A stretch of DNA of 21,186 nt from an uncultured Collinsella sp. (GCA_902494295.1 CABUSL010000020.1:1-21186); one strand, 5' to 3'; positions 11,551 through 20,043 are shown, numbered from the stretch's first letter. Notes: generated by a model not told the origin, from the letters alone. A program made the numbers and translations.

Positions 11551-12471
11551 TTACATGAAGCCGCAGAAGCGACCGATGATGCCGACGGCGAAGAGAGCCA
11601 GGATGATGACGATCGGGCTGACCTTCTTCTTGAGGAGCTTGCAGACCAGCAGGGTCAGGCACACGGCGGCAAGGCCGGGGATGAGCTGATCGAGGTTGGC
11701 CTGAAGCGTGGTGACCTTCATCTGATCAAGGGCAGTAGCACCGATGGAGTTATACATCGTCAGCGCTTCCTTGATACCCTCGGAACCGGAGGGCAGGCTA
11801 GCCCAGTCGATAAAGGCGCCAGCAGACTGCTTGACCGTGGAGACGATCGGGGTGAAGGAAATGGACACCCAGCGCTCGACCAGGGCGCCGATGATGAACA
11901 TACCCAGGATGGAAGCGCCCTCGGTAACCTTGCCCATCAGACCGCCGGAGAGGTCCTTGGCGATGGAGGAGCCGACCTTGTAGCCAAACTCCTGCGTGTA
12001 CCACAGGAAGGCGTAACGGATGATGTTCCACGCGAAGAAGAACAGCAGCGGACCGGCGATGCTACCGGACAGGGCCAGGGAAGCGCCCAGAGCACCCAGA
12101 ATCGGGCGAAGGGTGAACCAGAAGACGGGGTCGCCGACACCGGCGAGCGGGCCCATCATACCGACCTTGACGCCCTGAATGGCGACGTCATCGATCGGAG
12201 CACCGTTGGCGCGCTCCTCCTCGAGGGCGAGGGTAACGCCAATGACGGGGGCGGAAACATAGGGGTGGGTGTTATAGAACTCCAGGTGGCGCTTAAGAGC
12301 GGCAATCTGGTCATCCTTGCTGGTGTAGAGCTTCTTGATCGCAGGGATCATTGCGAAGCACCAGCCGCCGTTCTGCATACGCTCGTAGTTCCACGAGCCC
12401 TGAAGGAACTGATGACGGAAGCAAACCTTCTTGCGGTCAGCCTTGGTGAGCTGAATCTTGTTCTCTGCCAT
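11551..12471 (-). CDS. manZ: Mannose-family PTS, IID membrane component
   Basis: A 306-aa IID subunit; with IIC it forms the sugar channel in the membrane. The N-terminal segment (RHQFLQGSWNYERMQNGGWCFAMIPAIKKLY) is the highly conserved cytoplasmic start of IID proteins. LEFYNTHPYVSAPVIGVTLALEEE and GPLAGVGDPVFWFTLRPILGALGASLA are also typical. A C-terminal hydrophobic helix (~275-304) ends at RFCGFM. The ATG at 12471 gives MAENKIQLTK and is preceded by GGAGGGGAG; a GTG three codons upstream is the alternative. It follows manY by 16 bp in the same operon. The exact sugar (mannose, glucose, GlcNAc, fructose or other) cannot be read from sequence alone. Confidence 0.95.
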   Translation of the reverse strand: MAENKIQLTKADRKKVCFRHQFLQGSWNYERMQNGGWCFAMIPAIKKLYTSKDDQIAALKRHLEFYNTHPYVSAPVIGVTLALEEERANGAPIDDVAIQGVKVGMMGPLAGVGDPVFWFTLRPILGALGASLALSGSIAGPLLFFFAWNIIRYAFLWYTQEFGYKVGSSIAKDLSGGLMGKVTEGASILGMFIIGALVERWVSISFTPIVSTVKQSAGAFIDWASLPSGSEGIKEALTMYNSIGATALDQMKVTTLQANLDQLIPGLAAVCLTLLVCKLLKKKVSPIVIILALFAVGIIGRFCGFM

Positions 12472-12487
12472 ATGTATCACTCCCCTC

Positions 12488-13306
12488 CTACTCGTAATCG
12501 TTCAGAATGTCGCCGAGCGGGTCACCGGAGCCACCGCCCATGCCGCCACCCTGCTTGGCCAGATCCTTAAGGCCAAGGTAGATGAGGGCAAGGGAGATGC
12601 CGATGAGGCCAAGGGCGATCAGCGTGAGCTGAGGGATGGCAGCAAGGACAAAGCCGAGGATGAAGAACGGCCAGGTCTCCTTGGTGGCCATCATGTTGAT
12701 GACCATGGCGTAACCGACGGAAGCGACCATGCCGCCGCCGACAGCCATGCCGCCGGACAGCCAATCGGGCATAGCGTTAAGCGCGTTGGTAACGGCCTCG
12801 GCCGGGATGATGCACAGAAGTACTGCCGGGATGGCGATACGAACACCCTGCATGAGGATGCCGGCGTACTGCCAACGCTCGATGCCGGCGAAGTCGCCCT
12901 TCTCGGCGCAGGCGTCCATGGCGTGAACCATAGCGGTAGCCAGGGTACGGCAGATCATGGTCAGGAACAGACCAGCGACCGACAGCGGGACGGCGACGGC
13001 GATGGCGGCGGTAACGGCCTTGGCCGAATCGGTGGCGCCACCGTTGAGGGCGAGCACCATGATGATCGAAGAAGCGACCGAGGCCAGAGCGGCGTCAGGC
13101 GCGACAGCGGCGCCGACGTTAGCCCAGCCAAGGGCCATCATCTGGAGCGAACCGCCCAGGAGGATGCCCTCCTGAAGGTGACCGGTTACGAGACCGATAA
13201 GCGTGCATGCCACGAGCGGCTGATGGAACTGGAACTCATCCAGAATGCCTTCCATACCGGCAAGCAACGCGACAATCGCAACAAGCAGAATAGTGATTGC
13301 AGACAT
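12488..13306 (-). CDS. manY: Mannose-family PTS, IIC membrane component
   Basis: A 272-aa polytopic protein of the EIIC-Man/Sor family with about eight hydrophobic stretches. It begins with MSAITILLVAIVALLAGMEGILDEFQFHQPLVACTLIGLVTGHLQEGILLGGSLQMMALGWANVGAAVAPDAALASV, which is strongly family-like. It forms the substrate-binding part of the transporter with IID. The C-terminus is a soluble glycine-rich tail (KQGGGMGGGSGDPLGDILNDYE). The start follows GGAGGG at good distance, 18 bp after manX. The length is usual for the family. Confidence 0.95.
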   Translation of the reverse strand: MSAITILLVAIVALLAGMEGILDEFQFHQPLVACTLIGLVTGHLQEGILLGGSLQMMALGWANVGAAVAPDAALASVASSIIMVLALNGGATDSAKAVTAAIAVAVPLSVAGLFLTMICRTLATAMVHAMDACAEKGDFAGIERWQYAGILMQGVRIAIPAVLLCIIPAEAVTNALNAMPDWLSGGMAVGGGMVASVGYAMVINMMATKETWPFFILGFVLAAIPQLTLIALGLIGISLALIYLGLKDLAKQGGGMGGGSGDPLGDILNDYE

Positions 13307-13324
13307 GTATCGGACCCTCCTTTA

Positions 13325-14314
13325 CTATGCTTGAGCGGCCAGTTCGGCCTTAGCTTTCTTCAACATGGCGTCGAGATCCTCGGAGGAATCCGAAGGAACC
13401 TTGCGAACCTCGAACTTGACGCCCTTGGCCTTGAGAGCCTCGAGAGTCTTGACGTCGTCATCGCCCATGGCGACGGCGTTGGTGACGACGACCTTGCCCT
13501 TGGAGTGAGCCATGGAACCGATGTTGACTTCCTTGATGTCGACGCCGGCCTCGATGGCCTTGAGCAGATCCTGCGGGTTCTCGAAGAGCAGCATGGCCTT
13601 GGTGTCACCAAAGCGCGTGTCCTTGACGACCTCGGCCATCTTCTTGATGGGCACGACGTTGGCATGGACTCCCGGAGGGGCAGCCTGCTCGATCATGGTC
13701 TTGCGGAGCTCGTCGTGAGCAACGCCGTCGGAAACCACGATGATGCGGTTGGGGTTGATCTGCTTGGTCCACGTGGTGGCCACCTGACCATGAAGCAGAC
13801 GGGTGTCGATACGGACGTGGGCAATCTTGATGTGCCCGTCGCCGATGACCGTTCCCGGAGGAATGGCGCCTGCAGGAGCAGCGGCGGCCGCAGCCGGCTT
13901 CTTCTCCTCGGGCTCCAGAGACTCGGGCTTGACGCGCACGCCAGCCTTAGCCTCAGTCACGAGATGTTTTGCGATCGCATGTGCAGTGTTCTTTGCGTCA
14001 AAGCGCTGCGAATATGCCTCGATGAGCATAGGCAGGTTGACACCGGTGACGATAGCCCAGGAATCGTGGCCCTCGATGAGCCCGCTGATCTGGTTGAACG
14101 GCGTGCCGCCCCACAGATCAACGAGGAAGAGCACCTGCTCCTGGTCCTCGAAGGAAGCGACTGCTTCCTCGACCTTGGCACGGAAGTCGTCGGGGCCCAT
14201 GCTCGGCTCGAGCGAGACCACGGCAACAGACGGCTGATCGCCAAAGACCATCGAGCCCGTCTGCTTGATTCCAGCTGCCAAGTCCCCGTGGCTAGCAAGA
14301 ACAATACTTACCAT
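13325..14314 (-). CDS. manX: Mannose-family PTS, fused IIAB component
   Basis: A 329-aa cytoplasmic phosphotransfer protein. The IIA domain (1-~125) has phospho-acceptor H9 in VLASHGDLA and the conserved FLVDLWGGTPFNQ (63-75). An Ala/Pro-rich linker (127-154, KKPAAAAAAPAGAIPPG) joins it to the IIB domain (~160-325), where H175 in RIDTRLLHGQVATTW receives the phosphate. The phosphate passes from HPr to IIA to IIB and then to the incoming sugar. The ATG at 14314 lies 7 bp after AGGAGG; an in-frame GTG one codon earlier is possible. It is the first gene of the operon manX-manY-manZ-manO. Fused IIAB is common in this family. Confidence 0.95.
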   Translation of the reverse strand: MVSIVLASHGDLAAGIKQTGSMVFGDQPSVAVVSLEPSMGPDDFRAKVEEAVASFEDQEQVLFLVDLWGGTPFNQISGLIEGHDSWAIVTGVNLPMLIEAYSQRFDAKNTAHAIAKHLVTEAKAGVRVKPESLEPEEKKPAAAAAAPAGAIPPGTVIGDGHIKIAHVRIDTRLLHGQVATTWTKQINPNRIIVVSDGVAHDELRKTMIEQAAPPGVHANVVPIKKMAEVVKDTRFGDTKAMLLFENPQDLLKAIEAGVDIKEVNIGSMAHSKGKVVVTNAVAMGDDDVKTLEALKAKGVKFEVRKVPSDSSEDLDAMLKKAKAELAAQA

Positions 14315-14384
14315 CACATAACCTCCTTTTTGTCTACGTATTTCCTATACGACTTGAAAGGAGTATACCTGTTTGGATTGTGGA

Positions 14385-14390
14385 ATTATA
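14385..14390 (-). promoter_or_regulatory. Candidate manX promoter -10 box
   Basis: On the minus strand the hexamer is TATAAT, a perfect -10, about 70 bp upstream of the manX start. The region 17 bp further upstream (ATCCAA) is a poor -35, which suggests an activator-dependent promoter. The GTTTAAAC palindrome at 14419-14426 lies just upstream of that position. Confidence 0.5.
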
Positions 14391-14418
14391 GCTAAATTCG
14401 CAAAAGGTTGGATTATTT

Positions 14419-14588
14419 GTTTAAACGTCTAAGTTTGTTACAAATTGGTTACGTTGCTGGTTTACAGCTCATTGCCTGCTAAAACGTGATTTGCTGATTG
14501 TTTTCAAAGACATATAAAGGTGCACCGTTCGTTAAGACCGCTTTTAGGTGAATCCCAATGCGTCTGCGTGCCACCATTTTGTTTAAAC
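14419..14588. promoter_or_regulatory. Two GTTTAAAC palindromes, candidate operators
   Basis: GTTTAAAC occurs at 14419-14426 and 14581-14588. On the minus strand both continue as GTTTAAACAAA, so 11 bases are shared, and they are 162 bp apart. The near copy is placed where an activator of the manX promoter would bind. Two 11-base matches in 340 bp of AT-rich DNA could be chance, but the shared flank argues for a bound site. Confidence 0.4.
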
Positions 14589-14651
14589 AGACATGACTTG
14601 ACTAACCGAAGCAAATATGTTTAGAACTCTAGCCCATGTAGACATTAGATG

Positions 14652-15080
14652 TTAGGCGATGTGGAGAGGGTTGGCGGCGTCGACGGCATCGGGGGCGTCG
14701 GAGAGGCCGTCAGGAGCAGCGTCTGCCGGGTCCTCGTCGGGGGTCTCGATCTGTTTGATCATGACCTCCTGGCCCTGCAGCAGGTATGTTTCACCGCTGC
14801 CGCAATGGGGGCAAGTCTTGCCGTGCTCGACCGTCGCGTAGTCGCGGCCGCACGCCTCGCAATGCGTCACGGCCTCGACAGGCTCCACGATAAGCTCCGC
14901 GCCCTGCGTGATAGGCTTTTTATCCGCCGCCCAGCGCCAAGCGTCGAGCAGCAAGTCGGGAACGACGCCCGAGACCTCGCCCAGCAGCAGCGTGACGCTC
15001 GAAACGCGACGCACGCCATGAGCGCGCGCCACATTCTCAACATCGCGAATGATGTGATAGACGATTCCGAGCTCGTGCAC
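14652..15080 (-). CDS. hypA: Hydrogenase maturation nickel metallochaperone HypA
   Basis: A 142-aa nickel chaperone for [NiFe]-hydrogenase maturation. It begins with MHELGIVYHI, where the initial Met-His-Glu motif binds nickel, so the GTG start at 15080 is required. Zinc-site cysteines are C74 and C77 (CEAC) and C90 and C93 (CPHC). Family members are ~115 aa; here an acidic Ala/Asp/Pro-rich tail (114-142) is added. HypA delivers Ni(II) with HypB to the large subunit. No hydrogenase gene lies in the window, but the Fe-S flavoprotein 194 bp upstream on the same strand may be functionally linked. The ribosome site is AAGGAA after a small GC-rich hairpin at 15093-15114. Confidence 0.93.
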   Translation of the reverse strand: MHELGIVYHIIRDVENVARAHGVRRVSSVTLLLGEVSGVVPDLLLDAWRWAADKKPITQGAELIVEPVEAVTHCEACGRDYATVEHGKTCPHCGSGETYLLQGQEVMIKQIETPDEDPADAAPDGLSDAPDAVDAANPLHIA

Positions 15081-15092
15081 TTTTAATTCCTT

Positions 15093-15114
15093 CCGCCGTT
15101 CTACCGAACGGCGG
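15093..15114 (-). repeat. Small hairpin just upstream of hypA ribosome site
   Basis: CCGCCGTTC/GAACGGCGG forms a perfect 9-bp stem with a 4-nt loop. On the minus strand its last bases run into the hypA Shine-Dalgarno AAGGAA. It has no U-tract, so it may affect hypA translation or mRNA processing rather than end transcription. Confidence 0.5.
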
Positions 15115-15274
15115 TCGGCTTGACGCTGCGCGAGCCCCAGACGGGCGATCTGCCTTTCAATCGTCGGGCATGGGCAAAAGCCCTATGCCCTCCTCTTTCA
15201 AGGCACCTCGCCACGCCTGGGACTCGCTCGCTGTCCAACCGCTCTCTGCGCCGTTCTCCTGCTTGTTGCGTTTC

Positions 15275-18052
15275 TTACTTCTTCCCGAATTTGATCTTGA
15301 TGGCGCGCTTGAGCGCGTACTTGCCGAGGCTTGGGAGCTTTTGCTCGTATTTGACCATCGTGGAGCACTCGGGGCGGTCGCGATCCAGATGGATGGCGTC
15401 GAACGCGCACTTGGTGGTGCACAGGCCACAGCCGATGCACTTGTTGGGGTCGACGATCGAGGCGCCGCAGCCCAGGCAGCGGGCGGTCTCGGCGCGCACC
15501 TGCTCCTCGGTAAAGGTCTCAACATACTCGCTAAACGGTGCAGCCTTCTCGCGCTCGCGGTCCACGTGGGCAACCTCGCGGCTCGCGTTGTCGTAGCTCT
15601 CGAGCACAACGTCGTCGCGGTCGAGCGAGGTGTAGCGGCGCTGGTTGCGGCCGATGGTGAGCGTGGAGCCCGGCTGCACAAAGCGATGGATGGACACCGC
15701 GGCCTCGTGGCCGGCGGCGATGGCGTCGATGGCAAAGCTGGGGCCGGTGTAGACGTCGCCGCCCACAAAGATGTCGGGCTCGGCAGTCTGATAGGTCTGG
15801 GGATCGGCAAGGGCACCCTGGCCGCGGCCGAGCTCCACTTTGGAGCCAGCCAGCAGGTCGCCCCACACAATGGACTGGCCAATCGACATGACGACACGGT
15901 CGGCATCGACACGGCGCAGGTCGTTCTCGTCGTACTCGGGCGCAAAACGGCCCTCGTCGTCAAAGACACGCGTGCAGCGCTTGAAGGTGATACCGCAGAC
16001 ACGACCGGCCTCGTCCAAGTGAATCTCCTTGGGGCCCCAGCCGCAGCTGATGTGCGCGCCGTCCTCAACGGCCTCGCGACGCTCCTCCTCGCTGGCGGGC
16101 ATCTGAGCCTCGCTCTCCAGGCAGAACATCTCAACATGCTCAGAGCCCAGACGGCAGGCGTTGCGGGCAACGTCGATAGCCACGTTGCCGCCGCCCACCA
16201 CAACGGTGCGGCCGGGCAACGCGTCGATCTTGCCACTGTTGACCTCGCGAAGGAAGTCGACGGCTACGGTCACGTCCTCGGCATCCTCGCCCGGAATGCC
16301 GGCAAGGCGGCCGCCCTGGCAGCCAATGGCAACGTAGAAGGCCTTAAAGCCCTGCGCGCGCAGCTCGTCGAGCGTCACGTCGCGACCGACTTCCACGCCA
16401 TAGCGGAACTCGGCACCCATCAGGCGAATGACCTCGACCTCGGCCTCGATAACATCCTTCTGCAGCTTAAAGCTGGGAATGCCGTAGGTAAGCATGCCGC
16501 CCGGGTGCTCGTTCTTCTCGAACACGACGGGCCTGTAGCCCTTCTCGGCCAGATAAAAGGCGCAGGACAGACCGGCCGGACCGGCGCCGATGATGGCGAT
16601 CTTCTGGTCGAAGCCGCCGGCACGCGTCGGGGTCACCACAGGTGGGACATAGCGGGTCGCGGCATCCAGATCGCGCTGGGCGATGAACTTCTTGACCTCG
16701 TCGATGGCCACGGCGGCGTCCACACGGCCGCGGGTGCAGGCATCCTCACAGCGGCGGTTGCACACACGGCCGCAGATAGCGGGCAGCGGGTTCTCGCGCT
16801 TAATGAGTGCTAGGGCCTCGTCATAGCGACCCTGCGCCGCGAGCTTCAAATAGCCCTGAACGGCAACGTGCGCGGGGCAGGCCGTCTTGCAGGGAGCGGT
16901 GCCGGACTCGTGCGTCTCGATGCGGTTGTCGTTGCGGTAGTTGGGCGACCACTTGGTGTGGTCCCACTTGGTGGCATCGGGCAGCTCCTGGCGCGGATAC
17001 TCGGGCACCTGTCCACCGGCCTTTTTGCTACAGAGCTTCTGGCCCAGTTTGGCGGCGCCGGCCGGACACACCTCAACGCAGCGACCGCAGGCCACGCACT
17101 TGTCCTTCTCGACCTTGGCGACATAGGCCGAGCGCGACAGGTTGGGCGTGTTGAACAGCTGCGAGGTGCGCAGGGCGTAGCACACGTTAACGTTGCAGTT
17201 GCAGATGGCGAAGATCTTGTTCTCGCCGTCGATATTGGTGATCTGGTGCACAAAGCCGTTGTCCTCGGCCTGGCGCAAGATGTCGTAGACCTCCTCGCGC
17301 GTCACATAATGACCGCGGTCGGTCTCAACCACATAGTCGGCCATATCGCCCACGGCAATGCACCAGTCGGCGGGGTCATCGGCGCAGCCCTCGCCCATCA
17401 CGCGACGGCTCGCGCGGCAGCTGCAGGTGCTGGCGGCATACTTGCCCTCGTATTTGTCGAGCCAGTGCTCGATATGCTCGATCGGCACCGAGGTGCTCGC
17501 GGCATCGATAGCCTTCTCGACCGGAATGACATGCATGCCGATACCGGCGCCTCCGGGCGGCACCATCGGCGTGGCCTTGGACAGCGGTCCCTTGGACGCC
17601 TGTTCAAAGAACTTGGCGTAGACCGGGTGCTCCTCGAGCTGGCTCACGCGCATGTTGAGGAACTCGGCAGAACCCGGCACCAGCATGGGCAGTACCCACT
17701 GCTTGGCGCGCTCGGGGTTTTCCCAGTTGTACTCGAGCAGGCCCGTGTAGCTCATATCGTCGAGCATCTTCTCGATATCGGCCTCGGGCATGCCGGTGAG
17801 CTTGACCATCTCGGGCAGCGTATAGGGACGGCGCATCTTCATCTTGCAGAGCACTTCGACCTGCTCGTCGGTTGCGGCCTCGGCAAACGACCAGTACTCA
17901 TAGCCCAGCAGCTCGTCGCGATGCAGCAGACGGTTGGTGCAGTGCTCGCACAGCTTGACGATGGCCTCGCGCGGATGCTCCGGCAGCGGCGGCACGAACT
18001 CCGCGCCGATATCGGGCTCAGTGTAGCTAATTCCCGGTCCGTTGAGAATCAT
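15275..18052 (-). CDS. GltD-like FAD/NAD(P) oxidoreductase with 4Fe-4S domains
   Basis: A 925-aa cytoplasmic multidomain redox protein. The N-terminal ~300 residues form an uncommon domain with CEHC (35-38) and cysteine-rich STCSCR (208-213) and CNCNVNVC (284-291). A ferredoxin-like cluster CVACGRCVEVCP is at 319-330. Residues ~385-470 resemble the GltD/dihydropyrimidine-dehydrogenase Fe-S region (CGRVCNRRCEDACTRG). The FAD motif GAGPAG is at 489-494 and the NAD(P) motif GGGNVA at 620-625. A second ferredoxin cluster CIGCGLCTTKC is at 872-882. It probably moves electrons between NAD(P)H and a ferredoxin or partner enzyme; the substrate is unknown. The ATG at 18052 follows AGAAGGGA. The earlier in-frame start would run through the operator region. 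It is divergent from a TetR gene that probably controls it. Confidence 0.85.
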   Translation of the reverse strand: MILNGPGISYTEPDIGAEFVPPLPEHPREAIVKLCEHCTNRLLHRDELLGYEYWSFAEAATDEQVEVLCKMKMRRPYTLPEMVKLTGMPEADIEKMLDDMSYTGLLEYNWENPERAKQWVLPMLVPGSAEFLNMRVSQLEEHPVYAKFFEQASKGPLSKATPMVPPGGAGIGMHVIPVEKAIDAASTSVPIEHIEHWLDKYEGKYAASTCSCRASRRVMGEGCADDPADWCIAVGDMADYVVETDRGHYVTREEVYDILRQAEDNGFVHQITNIDGENKIFAICNCNVNVCYALRTSQLFNTPNLSRSAYVAKVEKDKCVACGRCVEVCPAGAAKLGQKLCSKKAGGQVPEYPRQELPDATKWDHTKWSPNYRNDNRIETHESGTAPCKTACPAHVAVQGYLKLAAQGRYDEALALIKRENPLPAICGRVCNRRCEDACTRGRVDAAVAIDEVKKFIAQRDLDAATRYVPPVVTPTRAGGFDQKIAIIGAGPAGLSCAFYLAEKGYRPVVFEKNEHPGGMLTYGIPSFKLQKDVIEAEVEVIRLMGAEFRYGVEVGRDVTLDELRAQGFKAFYVAIGCQGGRLAGIPGEDAEDVTVAVDFLREVNSGKIDALPGRTVVVGGGNVAIDVARNACRLGSEHVEMFCLESEAQMPASEEERREAVEDGAHISCGWGPKEIHLDEAGRVCGITFKRCTRVFDDEGRFAPEYDENDLRRVDADRVVMSIGQSIVWGDLLAGSKVELGRGQGALADPQTYQTAEPDIFVGGDVYTGPSFAIDAIAAGHEAAVSIHRFVQPGSTLTIGRNQRRYTSLDRDDVVLESYDNASREVAHVDREREKAAPFSEYVETFTEEQVRAETARCLGCGASIVDPNKCIGCGLCTTKCAFDAIHLDRDRPECSTMVKYEQKLPSLGKYALKRAIKIKFGKK

Positions 18053-18144
18053 GGTTGTCCCTTCTCTTGCCACAGCCCGGCGAGACCGCGGCGCCCCTCT
18101 TTTTTGCAGGCCGGACATGCCCCCATGCCGTTCACCCGCCATTG

Positions 18145-18182
18145 TTGACATTGTGTCAAAAATAGTATTGACGAACCGTCAA
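18145..18182. promoter_or_regulatory. Two 15-bp palindromic operators for the divergent TetR regulator
   Basis: TTGACATTGTGTCAA (18145-18159) and TTGACGAACCGTCAA (18168-18182) are both perfect palindromes of form TTGACR-N3-YGTCAA, with centres 23 bp apart. They lie in the 188-bp gap between the oxidoreductase and the TetR gene. A looser related stretch (CGAACGGTCA) lies at 18203-18212. TetR-family proteins usually bind such palindromes in their own promoter region. A possible minus-strand -10 TACTAT falls between the two sites, so binding would block the oxidoreductase promoter. Confidence 0.7.
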
Positions 18183-18240
18183 CAATATTCAAGACTGTTA
18201 GGCGAACGGTCAGGCAAAAGAGGATGAAAGGCGGCAAAAC

Positions 18241-18903
18241 ATGGGCAACAACATAGCAGATACCTCTGTGGTCGATGCCGCCCCCGCATCCGATAGCGCG
18301 GCAAAGCGCTTGACGGGCGATGAACGCCGTCGCGAGATCCTCGCCGCCGTGCGCACCGTGAGTTCCGAGCTGGGCGTGTCGCACCTATCTGTCTCGGCCG
18401 TGACCAAGCGAGCCGGCTGCACGCGCTCGCTGTTCTACCACTACTTCGCCGACATGGACGCCGCCGTCACCGCTGTTATGGACGAGGCAATTGACGGTTT
18501 TATCTCCGAGCTCGAGCAGTGGAATGCCAACCGCACCGTCGGCGATATCGAGGGCGCGCTCGACACCGTCGCGCCGCTCTTTAAGCGCTTGGTCGCCAGC
18601 GGCCACGAGCTGCCGAGTACGCTCACCTCAAGCAGCGGCGCGCTCTACGGCGGCTTTTTGCACAACGTGGTCCAGCGCGTGGCGCAGTATATCTGCGACA
18701 CCACCGTGGTGGATTTTGTCGCCCATCATGAGCTACGCATCGACCATGTCTACGAGACGTTCTACACCCTCATCATGGGTCTTTTGATGTATATCCGCAC
18801 GCACCCCGATGTGCCCGACGAGACGGTCAAGGAAATCATCGCCTCGACACTCCACATCGAGGGCTATACCGACAAGTATCCGGAGCGCAAGCCCCAGAAC
18901 TGA
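18241..18903 (+). CDS. TetR/AcrR-family transcriptional regulator
   Basis: A 220-aa regulator. Residues ~28-80 form the TetR DNA-binding domain: RRREILAAVRTVSSELGVSHLSVSAVTKRAGCTRSLFYHYFADMDAAVTAVM, with the helix-turn-helix at ~47-69 and the signature LFYHYF. The C-terminal ~140 residues are helical with no recognised ligand motif. The first ~25 residues are a low-complexity Ala/Asp/Ser lead. The gene is divergent from the Fe-S oxidoreductase and 63 bp upstream of the DUF5692 gene on the same strand. With the two palindromes at 18145-18182 it probably represses its own gene and the oxidoreductase. The ligand is unknown. Confidence 0.93.
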   Translation: MGNNIADTSVVDAAPASDSAAKRLTGDERRREILAAVRTVSSELGVSHLSVSAVTKRAGCTRSLFYHYFADMDAAVTAVMDEAIDGFISELEQWNANRTVGDIEGALDTVAPLFKRLVASGHELPSTLTSSSGALYGGFLHNVVQRVAQYICDTTVVDFVAHHELRIDHVYETFYTLIMGLLMYIRTHPDVPDETVKEIIASTLHIEGYTDKYPERKPQN

Positions 18904-18920
18904 CGACATTTGGCCAAACT

Positions 18921-18948
18921 GCCCGCGATCAGAAGAGGGGCCGCGGGC
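18921..18948 (+). repeat. Short inverted repeat between TetR and DUF5692 genes
   Basis: GCCCGCG (18921-18927) and CGCGGGC (18942-18948) form a 7-bp stem with a 14-nt loop just before the ribosome site AAAGGAG of the next gene. There is no U-tract. It may modulate expression of the second gene, or be incidental. Confidence 0.35.
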
Positions 18949-18966
18949 GTGTGAAAGGAGAGCAGC

Positions 18967-19974
18967 ATGCTGTTCGATGTTTGGGGTAGCGATACCCTTA
19001 TCCACTGGGCCGGCTGGGCCATGGTCTTTATTGGCCTGATCGTGCTCAACGAGGTCGGCCGCCGCACCAAGCTGGGCGCGGCAATCATCTTTGGCGTGGC
19101 TCCGCTGGCCATGACCATCTATTGCGTCGCTATCGCCATCGGCGTCTCACAGGGTGCCGAGTGGGCGCTCACCAACCCCACCCATGTGTACCAGAACAGC
19201 TGGTTCCACTACGCCAAGGTCTACGCGGCGCTGGCCGGCTGCTGGGGCTTCATTGCCATTAAGTACCAGTGGGGCAAGATCGGCAAGGCGCATTGGTTCC
19301 GCGCGTGGCCGTTTGTGATCGTCGCCATCAACATCTTGATCGCCGTCGTGTCCGACTTCGAGAGCGCCTATCACTTCTTTGTCCTGGGCCAGTCCACTTG
19401 GGTCACCTCCGAAGGTGCTACGCAGCTGGCCGGCTGGAACAACGTGTTCAACGGCATCGCCGGTCTCATCAACATCTTCTGCATGACCGGTTGGTGGAGC
19501 GTCTACGCCTCCGAGGACAAGACCGATATGCTGTGGCCCGACATGACCTGGGTCTACATCATCGCCTACGACATCTGGAACTTCTGCTACACCTACAACT
19601 GCCTGCCCACCCACTCCTGGTTCTGCGGCTTTGCGCTGCTGCTGGCGCCCACCGTCGCCGCCTTTATCTGGAACAAGGGCGGTTGGATCCAGAACCGCGC
19701 CTTTACGCTGGCCATTTGGTGCATGTTTGCCCAGGTGTTCCCCTACTTCCAGGAGGAGTCCATCTTTGTGACCCACTCCACGCTCGACCCCGGCGCCGCT
19801 ACCGCGGTCTCGATCGCCGCGCTGGTCGCCAACGTCGCCGCGATCATCTACATCGCCTACCGCGCCAAGAAGCTCGGCCGCAATCCCTACAAGCAGGATG
19901 TCTTTGAGGGCACCAGCGACTGGGAGAAGGCCGCCGCTCGCCGCGCCAAGGTTGATTACGCGCACGCCGAGTAA
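18967..19974 (+). CDS. DUF5692 family multi-pass membrane protein
   Basis: A 335-aa integral membrane protein with about eight to nine hydrophobic helices, including 13-30, 37-60, 85-100, 112-130, 160-175, 195-212, 220-235, 245-262 and 280-300. It is rich in Trp and aromatic residues, with motifs such as YDIWNFCYTYNCLPTHSWFCG and FPYFQEES. I recognise it as DUF5692, found in Coriobacteriia and some Clostridia; its function is not known. A basic, soluble C-terminal tail follows the last helix. The start follows AAAGGAG. It probably shares a transcript with the TetR gene and is ended by the terminator at 20044-20083. Confidence 0.85.
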   Translation: MLFDVWGSDTLIHWAGWAMVFIGLIVLNEVGRRTKLGAAIIFGVAPLAMTIYCVAIAIGVSQGAEWALTNPTHVYQNSWFHYAKVYAALAGCWGFIAIKYQWGKIGKAHWFRAWPFVIVAINILIAVVSDFESAYHFFVLGQSTWVTSEGATQLAGWNNVFNGIAGLINIFCMTGWWSVYASEDKTDMLWPDMTWVYIIAYDIWNFCYTYNCLPTHSWFCGFALLLAPTVAAFIWNKGGWIQNRAFTLAIWCMFAQVFPYFQEESIFVTHSTLDPGAATAVSIAALVANVAAIIYIAYRAKKLGRNPYKQDVFEGTSDWEKAAARRAKVDYAHAE

Positions 19975-20043
19975 CGCGCTGATCGCTGTTGGCACTTGGG
20001 CATAGGCCCGCCCGCCAGGCTTTTCAATCCAATGTCTCGCAGA

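Larger units (their letters stand above)
14315..14651. other. AT-rich intergenic region upstream of the man operon
   Basis: This 337-bp gap between manX (read left) and the hypA stop holds no credible gene. It is clearly more AT-rich than its surroundings. It includes a candidate manX promoter (TATAAT near 14385) and two identical GTTTAAAC palindromes (14419-14426 and 14581-14588). No terminator with a clear U-tract is visible after hypA. The length exceeds what a simple promoter needs, consistent with regulation from remote sites. Confidence 0.5.

Noticed and set aside
12458..14395. 645-codon open frame on the plus strand
   Set aside because: It is antisense to manX and manY; its His/Asp/Gly-rich product is typical of the complement of GC-rich genes.
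15093..15114. Terminator between the oxidoreductase and hypA
   Set aside because: The 9-bp hairpin has no U-tract on either strand and adjoins the hypA ribosome site.
15170..18148. Long plus-strand open frames of 547 and 426 codons
   Set aside because: They are antisense to the Fe-S oxidoreductase, whose FAD, NAD(P) and ferredoxin motifs are unambiguous.
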